NCBI RefSeq assembly: GCF_003688995.1
Contig: NZ_PENI01000007.1
Location: forward strand, 248,001-312,000
From: Streptomyces shenzhenensis
Lineage (GTDB): Bacteria > Actinomycetota > Actinomycetes > Streptomycetales > Streptomycetaceae
Reading direction: 5' to 3'
Length of the DNA stretch: 64,000 bases
Every line of letters starts with the position of its first letter. Position 1 is the first letter of the stretch. Below the pieces are notes generated by a model. The model searched no databases. It was given only the letters and a program-made list of their open reading frames with translations, and was not told the DNA's origin. The translations under genes were made by a program, and so were the position numbers. This document shows, piece after piece, positions 8,631 to 16,803 of the stretch.

Positions 8631-9836
8631 TCAGCGCGCCAGGTACGCGGTCAGCCCGGCCAGCAGCCGGTCGACGTCCTCCGTGTCGTTGTAGGGCGCG
8701 AGCCCGATCCGCAGGCCGCCCCGATCGCCGAGGCCGAGGCGGCGGGACGCCTCGACGGCGTAGAACGATCCCGCCGGTGCGTGGACGCCGCGCTGCGCGA
8801 GGGCGTGGTAGGCGTCCGCCGCGTCCCGCCCCTCGAAGGTCAGCAGCACCGTGGGGGTGCGGTCGGCGGCCCTGGAGTGGACCGTGACGCCGTCGAGCTG
8901 GGACAGGCCCTTGTCCATCCGGTCGCGCAGGGTGCGTTCATGGCCCTCCAGGGCGGCGAACGCGGCGGCAAGGCGCTCGCGCCGCGGTCCGGCGGCCCGG
9001 CCGCCGAGGCCGGCCAGAAAGTCGACCGCCGCCCTCGTGCCGGCGAGGAACTCATAGGGCAGCGTGCCCAGTTCGAACCGCTCCGGCACCACGTCGGTGG
9101 CGGGCACCAGCTTGTCGGGGCGCAGGGTCTCCAGCAGTTCCGGCCGGGCGGCGAGCACCCCGTGGTGGGGGCCGAGGAACTTGTAGGCGGAGCAGACGAA
9201 GAAATCCGCGCCGAGCCGCTCAAGGTCGACCAGCGTGTGCGCGGCGTAGTGGACACCGTCGACATAGGTGAGCGCCCCCGCGTCGTGCGCCAGAGCGCAG
9301 ATCTCGGCGATCGCGGGGCGCGTCCCGATCAGGTTGGAGGCGGCGGTGACGGCGACCAGCCGGGTGCGCTCGGAGACGACGGCGCGGATGTCGTCCGCCG
9401 TGAGCTCGCCGGTGGCCGGGTCGAAGTCCGCCCAGCGCACGACGGCACCGGCCCGGTCGGCGGCCTGGAGCCACGGGCGGATGTTGGCGTCGTGATCGAG
9501 GCGGGTGACGACCACCTCGTCGCCGGGCGACCAGGTCGCGGCGAGCGTGCGGGAGAAGTCGTAGGTGAGCTGTGTGGCACTGCGGCCGAAGACGATCCCG
9601 GCCGGCTGCGCTCCCAGGAGGTCGGCCATGGCCCGGCGGGTCCCGGTGACGATGGCGTCCGCGTTGCGCTCCCCCGGTGTCTCGTGGCCCCGGTTGGACA
9701 GGGGCTGTGCCAGCGCGTCGCCGATGGCCCGGATGACGGCCCGGGGGGTCTGGGTGCCGCCGGGCCCGTCGAAGTGGGCGACCCCGGCGGCCAGCGCGGG
9801 GAACTCGGAGCGGATGGCGCTGATGTCGTACGTCAC
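8631..9836 (-). CDS. Cysteine-desulfurase-like PLP enzyme (aminotransferase class V)
   Basis: The 401-residue protein starts at GTG 9836 with AGGAGCCCTCC upstream. Fold-type I aminotransferase class V features are clear. They include the N-terminal HFDGPGGTQTP, FGRSATQL, the VTRLDHDANIRPWL stretch, TYVDGVHYAAH with the PLP-contacting Asp and His, and SAYKFLGPHHG with the Schiff-base Lys. It belongs to the SufS-like branch that often lacks a defined desulfurase role. I see no clear active-site Cys loop near the C-terminus, so sulfur mobilisation is doubtful. No iron-sulfur cluster genes are nearby. Confidence 0.85.
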   Translation of the reverse strand: MTYDISAIRSEFPALAAGVAHFDGPGGTQTPRAVIRAIGDALAQPLSNRGHETPGERNADAIVTGTRRAMADLLGAQPAGIVFGRSATQLTYDFSRTLAATWSPGDEVVVTRLDHDANIRPWLQAADRAGAVVRWADFDPATGELTADDIRAVVSERTRLVAVTAASNLIGTRPAIAEICALAHDAGALTYVDGVHYAAHTLVDLERLGADFFVCSAYKFLGPHHGVLAARPELLETLRPDKLVPATDVVPERFELGTLPYEFLAGTRAAVDFLAGLGGRAAGPRRERLAAAFAALEGHERTLRDRMDKGLSQLDGVTVHSRAADRTPTVLLTFEGRDAADAYHALAQRGVHAPAGSFYAVEASRRLGLGDRGGLRIGLAPYNDTEDVDRLLAGLTAYLAR

Positions 9837-10194
9837 GGAGGGCTCCTGTGGGTGGCGGGCCGGGCGGTGCGCATCACGCCGACGGTACTCGCGCCCGCTT
9901 CGTCGCCGATGCCGCCGGTTCCGCCCGTTCCACCGGTTCCGCCGGTTCCGCCGGTTCCGCCGGGGAGCCCCTCCGCCCCTCTTCTTCGGCGTACCGCGCC
10001 GGCCCCGGCCCGCGACGCCGGCTCCCCGCGGTCCGGCCCACGGCCCGACCGGGGCAGCCGCGCCGCAACCGTGCGCCGGGCCCGCCCAGAGGCGGCCCGT
10101 CCGGCCCGGCGCACCGCGTGCGCGCGCCGGGTGTGGCCGATACTGGCGTCGTCGGGGCAGGTGGGCGGGCCGACCGCGGGAGGTGCGCGGGCCT
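9837..10194. other. Divergent intergenic region with a short tandem repeat
   Basis: These 358 bases separate the desulfurase-like gene (minus) from the FUSC gene (plus). They hold the 9-bp repeat described separately but no convincing gene. Both promoters must lie here, but I cannot place -10/-35 boxes with confidence. Confidence 0.4.
9914..9958. repeat. Five tandem copies of a 9-bp unit (GCCGGTTCC)
   Basis: Units at 9914, 9923, 9932, 9941 and 9950 read GCCGGTTCC, GCCCGTTCC, ACCGGTTCC, GCCGGTTCC and GCCGGTTCC. The array lies in a non-coding divergent promoter region, so copy-number slippage could alter spacing to either promoter. Confidence 0.8.
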
Positions 10195-12480
10195 ATGGGA
10201 CAACGGGGCGGCACCCGGTCGACGAGGGCCCTGGCATGGCTGCGCGGGCGCGACCCGGACCTCGCGGCGACCCGTCGGGCCGGGCGCACCGCGCTGGTCA
10301 TGCCCGCCCTCTTCGCCCTGTGCGGTCAGGTGATCGGCTCGCCCGTCATGGCGACCTTCGCCGCGTACGGGTCCATCGCGATGCTGCTGCTGGTCGACTT
10401 CACCGGTCCGATGGTGCAGCGGCTGCGGGCGTACACGGGTCTGGCGGCGGCCTGGGCGGTGCTGATCTGCCTGGGCTCGCTGGTGGCCGGGGTGACCTGG
10501 CTGGCGGTCGCCGTCATGGTGGTGACCGGGTTCCTGGTCCTGTTCTCGGGTGTCGTCAGCTCCGTGCTGGCGGGCGCGACGACCTCGCTGCTGCTGGCGT
10601 TCATCCTCCCCGTGACCTCGCCCGCGCCGTTGACGCAGCTGCCGGTGCGGCTGGCCGGGGCGGGCCTCGCGGCGCTGGCGACGCTGCTCGCGATCTCCCT
10701 GCTGTGGCCCCGGCCGGTCGCGGACCCGCTCAGCGCGCCGGCCGCGCGGGTGTGCCGCGCGGCGGCGGCGCAGCTGCGGGCGCATGTGGCCCGGTTGGCG
10801 GGCGCGCCGGACGCGCCGACGGCCGTGCGCCGCGCCGAACTGGCCGCGCGGACCGGCTCGGCGGCGGCGGAGCTGCGCTCCGTCTTCGACGCCACTCCGA
10901 ACCGGCCCACGGGGCTGTCCGCCGGCTCCCGTGCCCTCGTCCGGCTCGTCGACGAGCTGACCTGGCTGGCCGCCGTCGTGGCCGGGGCCGGACAGCCCGC
11001 GGCCGACTGCCGCACCTGCGACACGGACGCCCACGCCGTGCTGCGGGCCGCCGCCGCGGTCCTCGACCGGGCCGCCGACACGCTCGCCCGTCCGCCCACC
11101 GCGCCGGACACGCTCCCGGCCGCCGCGGCGGATCTCCGCAAGGCCGTGGCCGGCCTGGAGCGGGGGGCCACCACCCGGTTGCCGGTGCACCACCGGCCCG
11201 GCACCGCGGCGGAGGCGCACGCCTTCCTCGGCACCCTGGACGTGTCCTTCCGGGCCCAGGAGCTGGGGTTCGCGACCCTCCAGGTCGCGGACAACGTGCA
11301 GCTGGCCGCGGCGGCGGAGCGGCGCAGCTGGCCGGAGCGGCTGCTGGGCCATGACCCCGGGGCGCTGACCGAGCCGTTCGCCGCCGCCCGCGAGCGGGCC
11401 GCGGCCCATCTCCAGCGGCACTCGGTGTGGCTGCACAACAGCCTGCGCGGCGCCCTGGGGCTGGGCATCGCCGTCGCCCTGGCCGACCTGACCGGTGTCC
11501 AGCGCTCCTTCTGGGTGCTGCTCGGCACGCTGTCGGTGCTGCGTTCGAACGCGCTCAGCACCGGGCAGAACGCCGTGCGCGCGCTCGGCGGCACCATCGC
11601 GGGCTCGCTCGTCGGCGCGGGGCTGCTGCACCTCATCGGCCAGCACGGCGTCGCGCTCTGGTTCCTGCTGCCGCTCGCCGTGCTCGTCGCCGGCATCGCG
11701 CCGGCCGCGGTCTCGTTCATGGCGGGTCAGGCGGCCTTCACCGTCACGCTGGTCGTGCTGTTCAACATCGGCCAGAACCCGAACTGGCACATCGTGCTGC
11801 TGCGGGTCCAGGACATCGGCCTCGGCGTCGCGGTGAGCGTGCTGGTGGGCCTGTTCTTCTGGCCGCGCGGCGCCACGGCCGCGGTGGACCGGGCGCTGGC
11901 CGCCGCGTACACCGACAGCGCCCGTTATCTGGCGGGTGCGGTGGAGTACGCCATCGGCAGGTGCGGCAGGCCGCCGACGAGGTCCGACGCCCCGCTGGAG
12001 CAGGGCCGTGAGGCGGCCGCGGCCGCGCGACGGCTGGACGACGCCTTCCGCAGCTATCTGGCCGAGCGCGGCTCCAAGCCCGTGCCGCTGGCCGATGTGA
12101 CCACGCTGGTCACGGGCGTCGTCGGGCTGCGTCAGGCCGCGGACGCCGTGCTGGGGCTGTGGCAGCGGGCCGGTGATCTGTCCGCCGAGGCCGACCGGGC
12201 CGCCGCCCGGCTGGTCCTGCTCTCGGCGGCCGGTCAGGTGACCGGCTGGTACCGGGATCTGGCCGGGTGCCTCGACGGGCCGCGGTCCGTGCCCGATCCG
12301 CTGCCGCCCGATCCGCACGGCGCGGCGGGGCTGGTCGAGTCCGTCCGCCGCGATCTGCTGGACGAGCACGGGCGGGCCTCGGACACGGCGGTCCGCATCA
12401 TCTGGACCGCCGACCATCTGAACGCGGCCCGCCGTCTCCAGCCCGAACTGGCCGCCGCGGCGCAACGGTACGGCGGCTGA
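10195..12480 (+). CDS. FUSC-family inner-membrane protein (putative aromatic-acid-type exporter)
   Basis: This 761-residue protein starts at ATG 10195 behind GGGAGG. Two membrane blocks of about 5-6 helices each (about residues 25-175 and 415-560) flank cytoplasmic regions. The second block (SLRGALGLGIAVALADLTGVQRSFWVLLGTLSVL, in shorter pieces GLGIAVALADLTG and SFWVLLGTLSVLRSNALSTG) is the FUSC signature, as in YccS and AaeB-type pumps. Family members are proposed to export aromatic carboxylic acids; the substrate here is unknown. No membrane-fusion partner is adjacent, as expected outside Gram-negatives. Confidence 0.8.
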   Translation: MGQRGGTRSTRALAWLRGRDPDLAATRRAGRTALVMPALFALCGQVIGSPVMATFAAYGSIAMLLLVDFTGPMVQRLRAYTGLAAAWAVLICLGSLVAGVTWLAVAVMVVTGFLVLFSGVVSSVLAGATTSLLLAFILPVTSPAPLTQLPVRLAGAGLAALATLLAISLLWPRPVADPLSAPAARVCRAAAAQLRAHVARLAGAPDAPTAVRRAELAARTGSAAAELRSVFDATPNRPTGLSAGSRALVRLVDELTWLAAVVAGAGQPAADCRTCDTDAHAVLRAAAAVLDRAADTLARPPTAPDTLPAAAADLRKAVAGLERGATTRLPVHHRPGTAAEAHAFLGTLDVSFRAQELGFATLQVADNVQLAAAAERRSWPERLLGHDPGALTEPFAAARERAAAHLQRHSVWLHNSLRGALGLGIAVALADLTGVQRSFWVLLGTLSVLRSNALSTGQNAVRALGGTIAGSLVGAGLLHLIGQHGVALWFLLPLAVLVAGIAPAAVSFMAGQAAFTVTLVVLFNIGQNPNWHIVLLRVQDIGLGVAVSVLVGLFFWPRGATAAVDRALAAAYTDSARYLAGAVEYAIGRCGRPPTRSDAPLEQGREAAAAARRLDDAFRSYLAERGSKPVPLADVTTLVTGVVGLRQAADAVLGLWQRAGDLSAEADRAAARLVLLSAAGQVTGWYRDLAGCLDGPRSVPDPLPPDPHGAAGLVESVRRDLLDEHGRASDTAVRIIWTADHLNAARRLQPELAAAAQRYGG

Positions 12481-12501
12481 CGGCCGGGCCGCAGGGGTGC
12501 G

Positions 12502-13650
12502 TCAGGGCAGATTGCGAGCCATGACGACGCGCTGGACCTGGTTCGTGCCTTCGTAGATCTGTGTGATCTTCGCGTCGCGCATCATCCGCTCCACCGGATA
12601 ATCCCGCGTGTACCCGTACCCACCCAGCAACTGCACCGCGTCCGTGGTCACCTCCATCGCCACATCCGACGCGAAACACTTCGCCGCGGCCCCCTGGAAC
12701 GTCAGGTCCCCGTCCCCCCGCTCCGACTTCGCCGCCGCCGCATACGTCAGCTGCCGCGCCGCCTCGATCTTCATCGCCATGTCCGCCAGCATGAACTGCA
12801 CGCCCTGGAAGTCCGCCACCGGCCGCCCGAACTGCCGCCGCTCCCGCACATACCCCTTCGCGTAGTCGAACGCCCCCTGCGCCACTCCCAGCGCCTGCGC
12901 CGCGATCGTGACCCGCGTGTGGTCCAACGTCCGCATCGCCGTCGCGAATCCCGTCCCCTCCGCGCCGATCATCCGCTCCGCCGGAATCCGGACCCCGTCG
13001 AAGTACACCTCACGCGTCGGCGACCCCTTGATCCCCAGCTTCCGCTCCGGCGCGCCGAACGACACCCCCGGGTCCGACTTCTCCACCACGAACGCCGAGA
13101 TCCCCCGCGACCGCGCCTCCGGGTCCGTCACCGCCATCACCGTGTAGAACTCCGACACCCCCGCATTCGTGATCCACCGCTTCACCCCGTCCAGCACCCA
13201 GTGGTCACCGTCACGCACCGCCCGCGTCCGCATCCCCGCCGCGTCCGAACCCGCCTCCGGCTCGGACAAGCAGTACGAGAACATCGCCTCACCCCGCGCC
13301 AACGGCCTCAGATACCGCTGCTTCAACTCCGCCGAACCCGCCAGCATCACCGGCAACGACCCCAGCTTGTTCACCGCCGGAATCAGCGACGAGGACACAC
13401 ACGCCCGCGCCACTTCCTCGATCACGATCACCGTCGCCAGCGCGTCCGCACCCGCGCCCCCGAACTCCTCCGGCACATGCACCGCGTGCAGGTCGTTCGC
13501 CACCAGTGCTTCCAACGCCTCCTGCGGGAAGCGGGCCTCCTCGTCCACCGCAGCCGCGAACGGAGCGATCTTCGCCTCCACCAGCGAACGCACGGACGCG
13601 CGGAGCATCCCGTGCTCCTCGGACGGACGGTACAGGTCGAAGTCCGACAT
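12502..13650 (-). CDS. Acyl-CoA dehydrogenase
   Basis: This 382-residue FAD enzyme oxidises an acyl-CoA to the 2-enoyl-CoA in the cytoplasm, passing electrons to ETF. ATG 13650 follows AGGAGAG. Family marks are the YCLSEPEAGSDAAGM flavin-binding stretch, GVKRWITNAG, the RRQFGRPVADFQ segment and the C-terminal QLLGGYGYTRDYPVERMMRD and ITQIYEGTNQVQR motifs. The Glu of IYEGTNQ is the usual catalytic base of short-chain-type members. It is transcribed divergently from a TetR regulator across a 15-bp inverted repeat that probably represses it. Short- or branched-chain acyl-CoA is the likely substrate, by resemblance only. Confidence 0.92.
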   Translation of the reverse strand: MSDFDLYRPSEEHGMLRASVRSLVEAKIAPFAAAVDEEARFPQEALEALVANDLHAVHVPEEFGGAGADALATVIVIEEVARACVSSSLIPAVNKLGSLPVMLAGSAELKQRYLRPLARGEAMFSYCLSEPEAGSDAAGMRTRAVRDGDHWVLDGVKRWITNAGVSEFYTVMAVTDPEARSRGISAFVVEKSDPGVSFGAPERKLGIKGSPTREVYFDGVRIPAERMIGAEGTGFATAMRTLDHTRVTIAAQALGVAQGAFDYAKGYVRERRQFGRPVADFQGVQFMLADMAMKIEAARQLTYAAAAKSERGDGDLTFQGAAAKCFASDVAMEVTTDAVQLLGGYGYTRDYPVERMMRDAKITQIYEGTNQVQRVVMARNLP

Positions 13651-13661
13651 CAGCTCTCCTA

Positions 13662-13708
13662 CGGTATGGCACTCAGTACCCTCATTATGCACCCTGAGTG
13701 CCATACCG
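13662..13708. promoter_or_regulatory. Operator between acyl-CoA dehydrogenase and tetR genes
   Basis: A perfect 15-bp inverted repeat, CGGTATGGCACTCAG (13662-13676) and CTGAGTGCCATACCG (13694-13708), is separated by 17 nt. It lies only 12 nt from the dehydrogenase start and 25 nt from the tetR start. This is the classic position for TetR autoregulation with control of the divergent enzyme gene. Confidence 0.8.
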
Positions 13709-13732
13709 AAAGGGAGGAGGTACGTTCGGGCC

Positions 13733-14467
13733 ATGGACGAGCAGCACGACCACACGACGCACGGCGGTGCGGGCGGCGCCGGGGGCGCGGACGACCAGGA
13801 GAGGGCTCCCATCAGGGAACTCCTCGTCTCCGCCGCATTCGAGCTCTTCACCGAGCACGGCTACGACAGCACGACCGTCGACGACATCGTGCGCCGGGCC
13901 GGTGTGGGCCGCCGGTCCTTCTTCCGGTACTTCCCGACGAAGGAGAAGGTCGTCTTCCCCGACCACGAACGGGCGCTCGCCGACATGGTCGCGTACCTGG
14001 AGGACGGGGCCCGGGACCCCGACCCGGTCGCGCGCGCCTGCGGTGCAGCCCGGCTGGTCATGCGCATGTACGCGGAGAACGCCGAGTTCTCGGTGAAGCG
14101 GTATGCGCTCACCCGCAAGGTGCCGGCCCTCAAGGCCCACGAGACCTCTGTGGTGTGGCGCTACGAGCGGGCCCTCGCCGACTATCTCAAGGGGCGGTTC
14201 GCGACGCTGCCGGACGGTGATGTCCGGGCGTACACCGTCGCCGCGAGCGTGGTGGCCGCGCACAACTACGGGCTGCGCGCCTGGCTGCGCTCCGGCGCGC
14301 GCGGCGATGCCGCGGCGGGCATCGACCGGGCCCTCGATCTCGTCCACCGCACCTGGGGCGGCACGGGCGAGACCCTCGTCGTGGTCACCCGGAGCAGCAC
14401 GCCCATGTGGCAGATCGTGCAGCAGTTGGAGGGGTTCCGGGACGGAGGCACCTCGGGAGGGAACTGA
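13733..14467 (+). CDS. TetR-family transcriptional regulator
   Basis: The 244-residue repressor starts at ATG 13733, with GGAGGAGG about 12 nt upstream. A His/Gly-rich N-terminal arm precedes the TetR helix-turn-helix (residues about 30-75: LLVSAAFELFTEHGYDSTTV, then IVRRAGVGRRSFFRYFPTKE). The C-terminal ligand domain is unassigned. Divergent position and the shared palindrome point to control of the neighbouring acyl-CoA dehydrogenase gene and of itself, with an acyl-CoA or fatty acid as plausible ligand (inference). The gene is bracketed by a second inverted repeat containing the same half-site. Confidence 0.92.
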   Translation: MDEQHDHTTHGGAGGAGGADDQERAPIRELLVSAAFELFTEHGYDSTTVDDIVRRAGVGRRSFFRYFPTKEKVVFPDHERALADMVAYLEDGARDPDPVARACGAARLVMRMYAENAEFSVKRYALTRKVPALKAHETSVVWRYERALADYLKGRFATLPDGDVRAYTVAASVVAAHNYGLRAWLRSGARGDAAAGIDRALDLVHRTWGGTGETLVVVTRSSTPMWQIVQQLEGFRDGGTSGGN

Positions 14468-14495
14468 GTGCCTGATCGAGGGGCACTCAGTTCCC
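14459..14495. terminator. Hairpin at the tetR stop that also carries the tetR operator half-sites
   Basis: Perfect 14-bp arms GGGAACTGAGTGCC (14459-14472) and GGCACTCAGTTCCC (14482-14495) surround a 9-nt loop and overlap the tetR stop codon. It would terminate tetR and the convergent chitosanase gene. The arms repeat the ACTGAGTGCC/GGCACTCAGT half-sites found in the operator on the other side of tetR. Confidence 0.8.
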
Positions 14496-14504
14496 TCTCC
14501 GGAG

Positions 14505-15341
14505 TCAGTCGATGTGGTAGCTGTCGCCGTAGACCCGCCAGTCCAGCGGCGGGTTCAGATCGAGGTTGCCGTTGCGCAGGAAGACGCGCTGCGCGGTGTC
14601 GACCCGGCTGGTGTCGCTGTGCGCCTCCTCCTGTTTCATGGCCCACACCCGGGCATCGAGGAAGGCGTCGAGGTAGACCGTCTCGTCGCCGCCCCGCGCC
14701 GGCGGCTCGGCCGACCACAGGGCCCGCTCGCGGATGGCGCGGAAGCCGGTGACGTCGGTGCCGTCGCCGTGCATGACGATCGCGTCGTAGTAGGCGAACT
14801 GGCCGAGCGCGCGCAGCCCGTCGGCCTTGCCCCGGCGCACCGCGGGGTCGAAGTAGACGCGGTCCCGCTCGTCGTTCTGGGCCTGCTGGAACACCGCGTC
14901 CTGGGCGGCGGTGCGCCAGTTCCGGGGGAAGTCCGGGTCGAGGCCGGCGTGCGAGTCGGTGCCGTTGACCCGGCGCAGCGCGGGCAGGTACGGGGCGAGG
15001 ACGTTGCCCGGCCCGCGGTCGGCGTAGAGCTGTACGAGGTCGAGCATGTCGCCGGTGCCCGAGCAGAAGCCGATGATGCCGGCGGTGTATCCGCGGCCGT
15101 CGCCGATGTCCTCGATGTACGCGTACTGGGCCTTCCAGTCGAGCGAGGAGTTCTCCGCGCTCGACACGAGCTTCATGGCCGTCTCCTTCTTCGCCGGGTC
15201 GTCGAGGCCCGGTGCCACCGCCGGCGCCGCGGCGGCGCGGGGTACGGCGACGAGGGCGCCGAGGGCCGCCGCGCCGGTCAGTGCGGCGAAGGTCCGGCGG
15301 GACACACCGGACGGGACTGCCGCGTCATGGCCGAGATGCAT
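14505..15341 (-). CDS. csn: Chitosanase, glycoside hydrolase family 46 (secreted)
   Basis: This 278-residue enzyme cleaves beta-1,4-linked glucosamine polymers outside the cell. Start is ATG 15341, with GGAG 8 nt upstream. A twin-arginine-like signal (SRRTFAALTGAAALGALVAVPRAAAA) precedes the GH46 domain. By alignment from memory with Streptomyces sp. N174 chitosanase, catalytic Glu is E63 in SSAENSS and Asp is D81 in EDIGDGRGYT. The spacing of 18 residues matches exactly. FCSGTGDMLDLVQ, NDERDRVYFDPA and QFAYYDAIVMHGDG are further GH46 landmarks. A palindrome about 50 nt upstream likely binds a CsnR-type repressor. Confidence 0.97.
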   Translation of the reverse strand: MHLGHDAAVPSGVSRRTFAALTGAAALGALVAVPRAAAAPAVAPGLDDPAKKETAMKLVSSAENSSLDWKAQYAYIEDIGDGRGYTAGIIGFCSGTGDMLDLVQLYADRGPGNVLAPYLPALRRVNGTDSHAGLDPDFPRNWRTAAQDAVFQQAQNDERDRVYFDPAVRRGKADGLRALGQFAYYDAIVMHGDGTDVTGFRAIRERALWSAEPPARGGDETVYLDAFLDARVWAMKQEEAHSDTSRVDTAQRVFLRNGNLDLNPPLDWRVYGDSYHID

Positions 15342-15391
15342 CAGGGGCTCCAACCAGAGGTGGGGGATGGGGAGTCGGTCCGGACCGCATC

Positions 15392-15410
15392 GATAGGAAG
15401 GTTTCCTATC
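15392..15410. promoter_or_regulatory. CsnR-type operator upstream of the chitosanase gene
   Basis: The 19-bp palindrome GATAGGAAGGTTTCCTATC has 8-bp arms and a 3-nt spacer. It lies 51 nt upstream of the chitosanase start. It matches my recollection of the palindromic box through which the ROK-family repressor CsnR controls csnA in S. lividans/S. coelicolor. No csnR gene is in this window. Confidence 0.75.
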
Positions 15411-15468
15411 AGACGTCGGGAGGGAACCCCGGGGGCGGGAAGTTCGTAGGATCGGACGAGGCCGAGTC

Positions 15469-16686
15469 ATGACACAAGCGGGCAGGACTCTAGATATGAC
15501 CGGTCATCAGAGACGGCGGGGAGGCGCGGGCCGCGGGCGCGGGGCGCACGGTGCGGTTCTGGGCAGCAGACCCGCCCACTCCGTACGGCTGCCGCCGCCC
15601 GCCCGACCCGGCCCGCGCGGCGTCCCGGCCGTGGCGTACACCGCGCCCGAGCGGACGGTGCCGTGGCTGCGGGTCGGCGCGGCCTACGCCTGGCGGCTCA
15701 TCCTCGTCGGCATCGTCGTCTACGGCCTGTTCACGATCCTGGGGCGCTTCCAGCTCGTCGCCGTGGCCCTGTTCCTCGCGTTCGTCCTCACCGCGATCCT
15801 GCGTCCCGTCGCCGATCTGCTGAACCGCGTGCTCCCCCGGCCGCTGAGCGTGGCCGTCGCGCTCGTCGGCAGCATTCTGCTCCTGCTCGGCCTGCTCGCC
15901 CTCGTGGGGAACGCGGTGGCCGGCGAGTCGGCGAAACTGGCGGGCGAGTTCCGCGGCGGCATCCACCAGATCGAACAGTGGCTCCAGCGGCCCCCGTTCC
16001 GGCTCGGGCCCGGCCGGCTCGCCGAACTGCAGCGGCAGGTGATGCACTACCTCAGCACCCACGGGTCGAGCCTGCTCGGCAGCGCCGTCAGCGGTCTCGG
16101 CCGGGTCGTCGAGGTGGTGACCGGGATCGCCCTCGCGCTCTTCTCCGCCGTCTTCTTCATCCACTCGGGCGAGCGGCTGTGGGGCTGGGCGCGCGACCAG
16201 CTGCTGCCCGCGCGTGCTCGCGAGGGGTGGGACCGGGCGGGTCGTGCCGCCTGGCACACGTTCGCCGGATACACGCGCGGCATCATCATCGTGGCCGCCA
16301 CCAACGCGGTCCTCGTGGGGATCGCCCTGCTGCTGCTCCGGGTGCCGCTCGCGCTGCCGCTGGCCCTCCTGGAGTTCTTCGCCGCGTTCGTGCCGCTGGT
16401 GGGCTCGCCGGTCGCGCTCGGCGTCGCCACCGTCGTCGCCCTCGCCGGGCGCGGTCCCGTCACGGCGGCGCTGGTCCTGGCGCTCATCGTCGTCATCGGC
16501 CAGCTGGAGGGCCATGTGCTGCACCCGCTGGTGATGAGCTGGGCGGTCCGGCTCCATCCGCTGGCCGTCGCCGTGTCCGTCATCGCGGGCAGCATCGTCG
16601 CGGGCGTGATCGGCGCCGTCGTGGCGGTCCCGCTCATCTCCGTCGTCTGGGCGGTGCTGCGCGCACTGCGAGCGGTACCCCCGTAG
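15469..16686 (+). CDS. AI-2E-family (PerM/YdiK-type) membrane transporter
   Basis: The protein is 405 residues from ATG 15469; ATG 15496 would also fit. After a basic, Pro/Arg-rich N-terminal tail (about 60 residues) come 7-8 membrane segments. The arrangement is typical of the family: paired N-terminal helices, an amphipathic periplasmic-like stretch (GGIHQIEQWLQRPPF), then helices ending in the conserved GQLEGHVLHPLVMSW and AVRLHPLAVAVSVIAG motifs. Family members export small molecules or ions, and the AI-2 link is historical. No partner gene is apparent. It faces away from the chitosanase gene. Confidence 0.88.
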   Translation: MTQAGRTLDMTGHQRRRGGAGRGRGAHGAVLGSRPAHSVRLPPPARPGPRGVPAVAYTAPERTVPWLRVGAAYAWRLILVGIVVYGLFTILGRFQLVAVALFLAFVLTAILRPVADLLNRVLPRPLSVAVALVGSILLLLGLLALVGNAVAGESAKLAGEFRGGIHQIEQWLQRPPFRLGPGRLAELQRQVMHYLSTHGSSLLGSAVSGLGRVVEVVTGIALALFSAVFFIHSGERLWGWARDQLLPARAREGWDRAGRAAWHTFAGYTRGIIIVAATNAVLVGIALLLLRVPLALPLALLEFFAAFVPLVGSPVALGVATVVALAGRGPVTAALVLALIVVIGQLEGHVLHPLVMSWAVRLHPLAVAVSVIAGSIVAGVIGAVVAVPLISVVWAVLRALRAVPP

Positions 16687-16803
16687 CCGCGTCGCCGGTG
16701 GCCCGGAAGCGCAGGGCGGGGCCGAGCGGCGGTTCGTCCGTCCCGTCGTACGCCTCGGGGTGTTGCGACAGCGGTCGAGGTCCCCGCGAGGCAGGGGGCC
16801 GGG

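Noticed and set aside
13662..13708. Resemblance of the tetR operator (GCACTC...GAGTGC) to the HrcA CIRCE element
   Set aside because: CIRCE is TTAGCACTC-N9-GAGTGCTAA. Here the outer bases differ, the inner spacing is 21 nt, and no chaperone gene is adjacent. A TetR operator explains it better.
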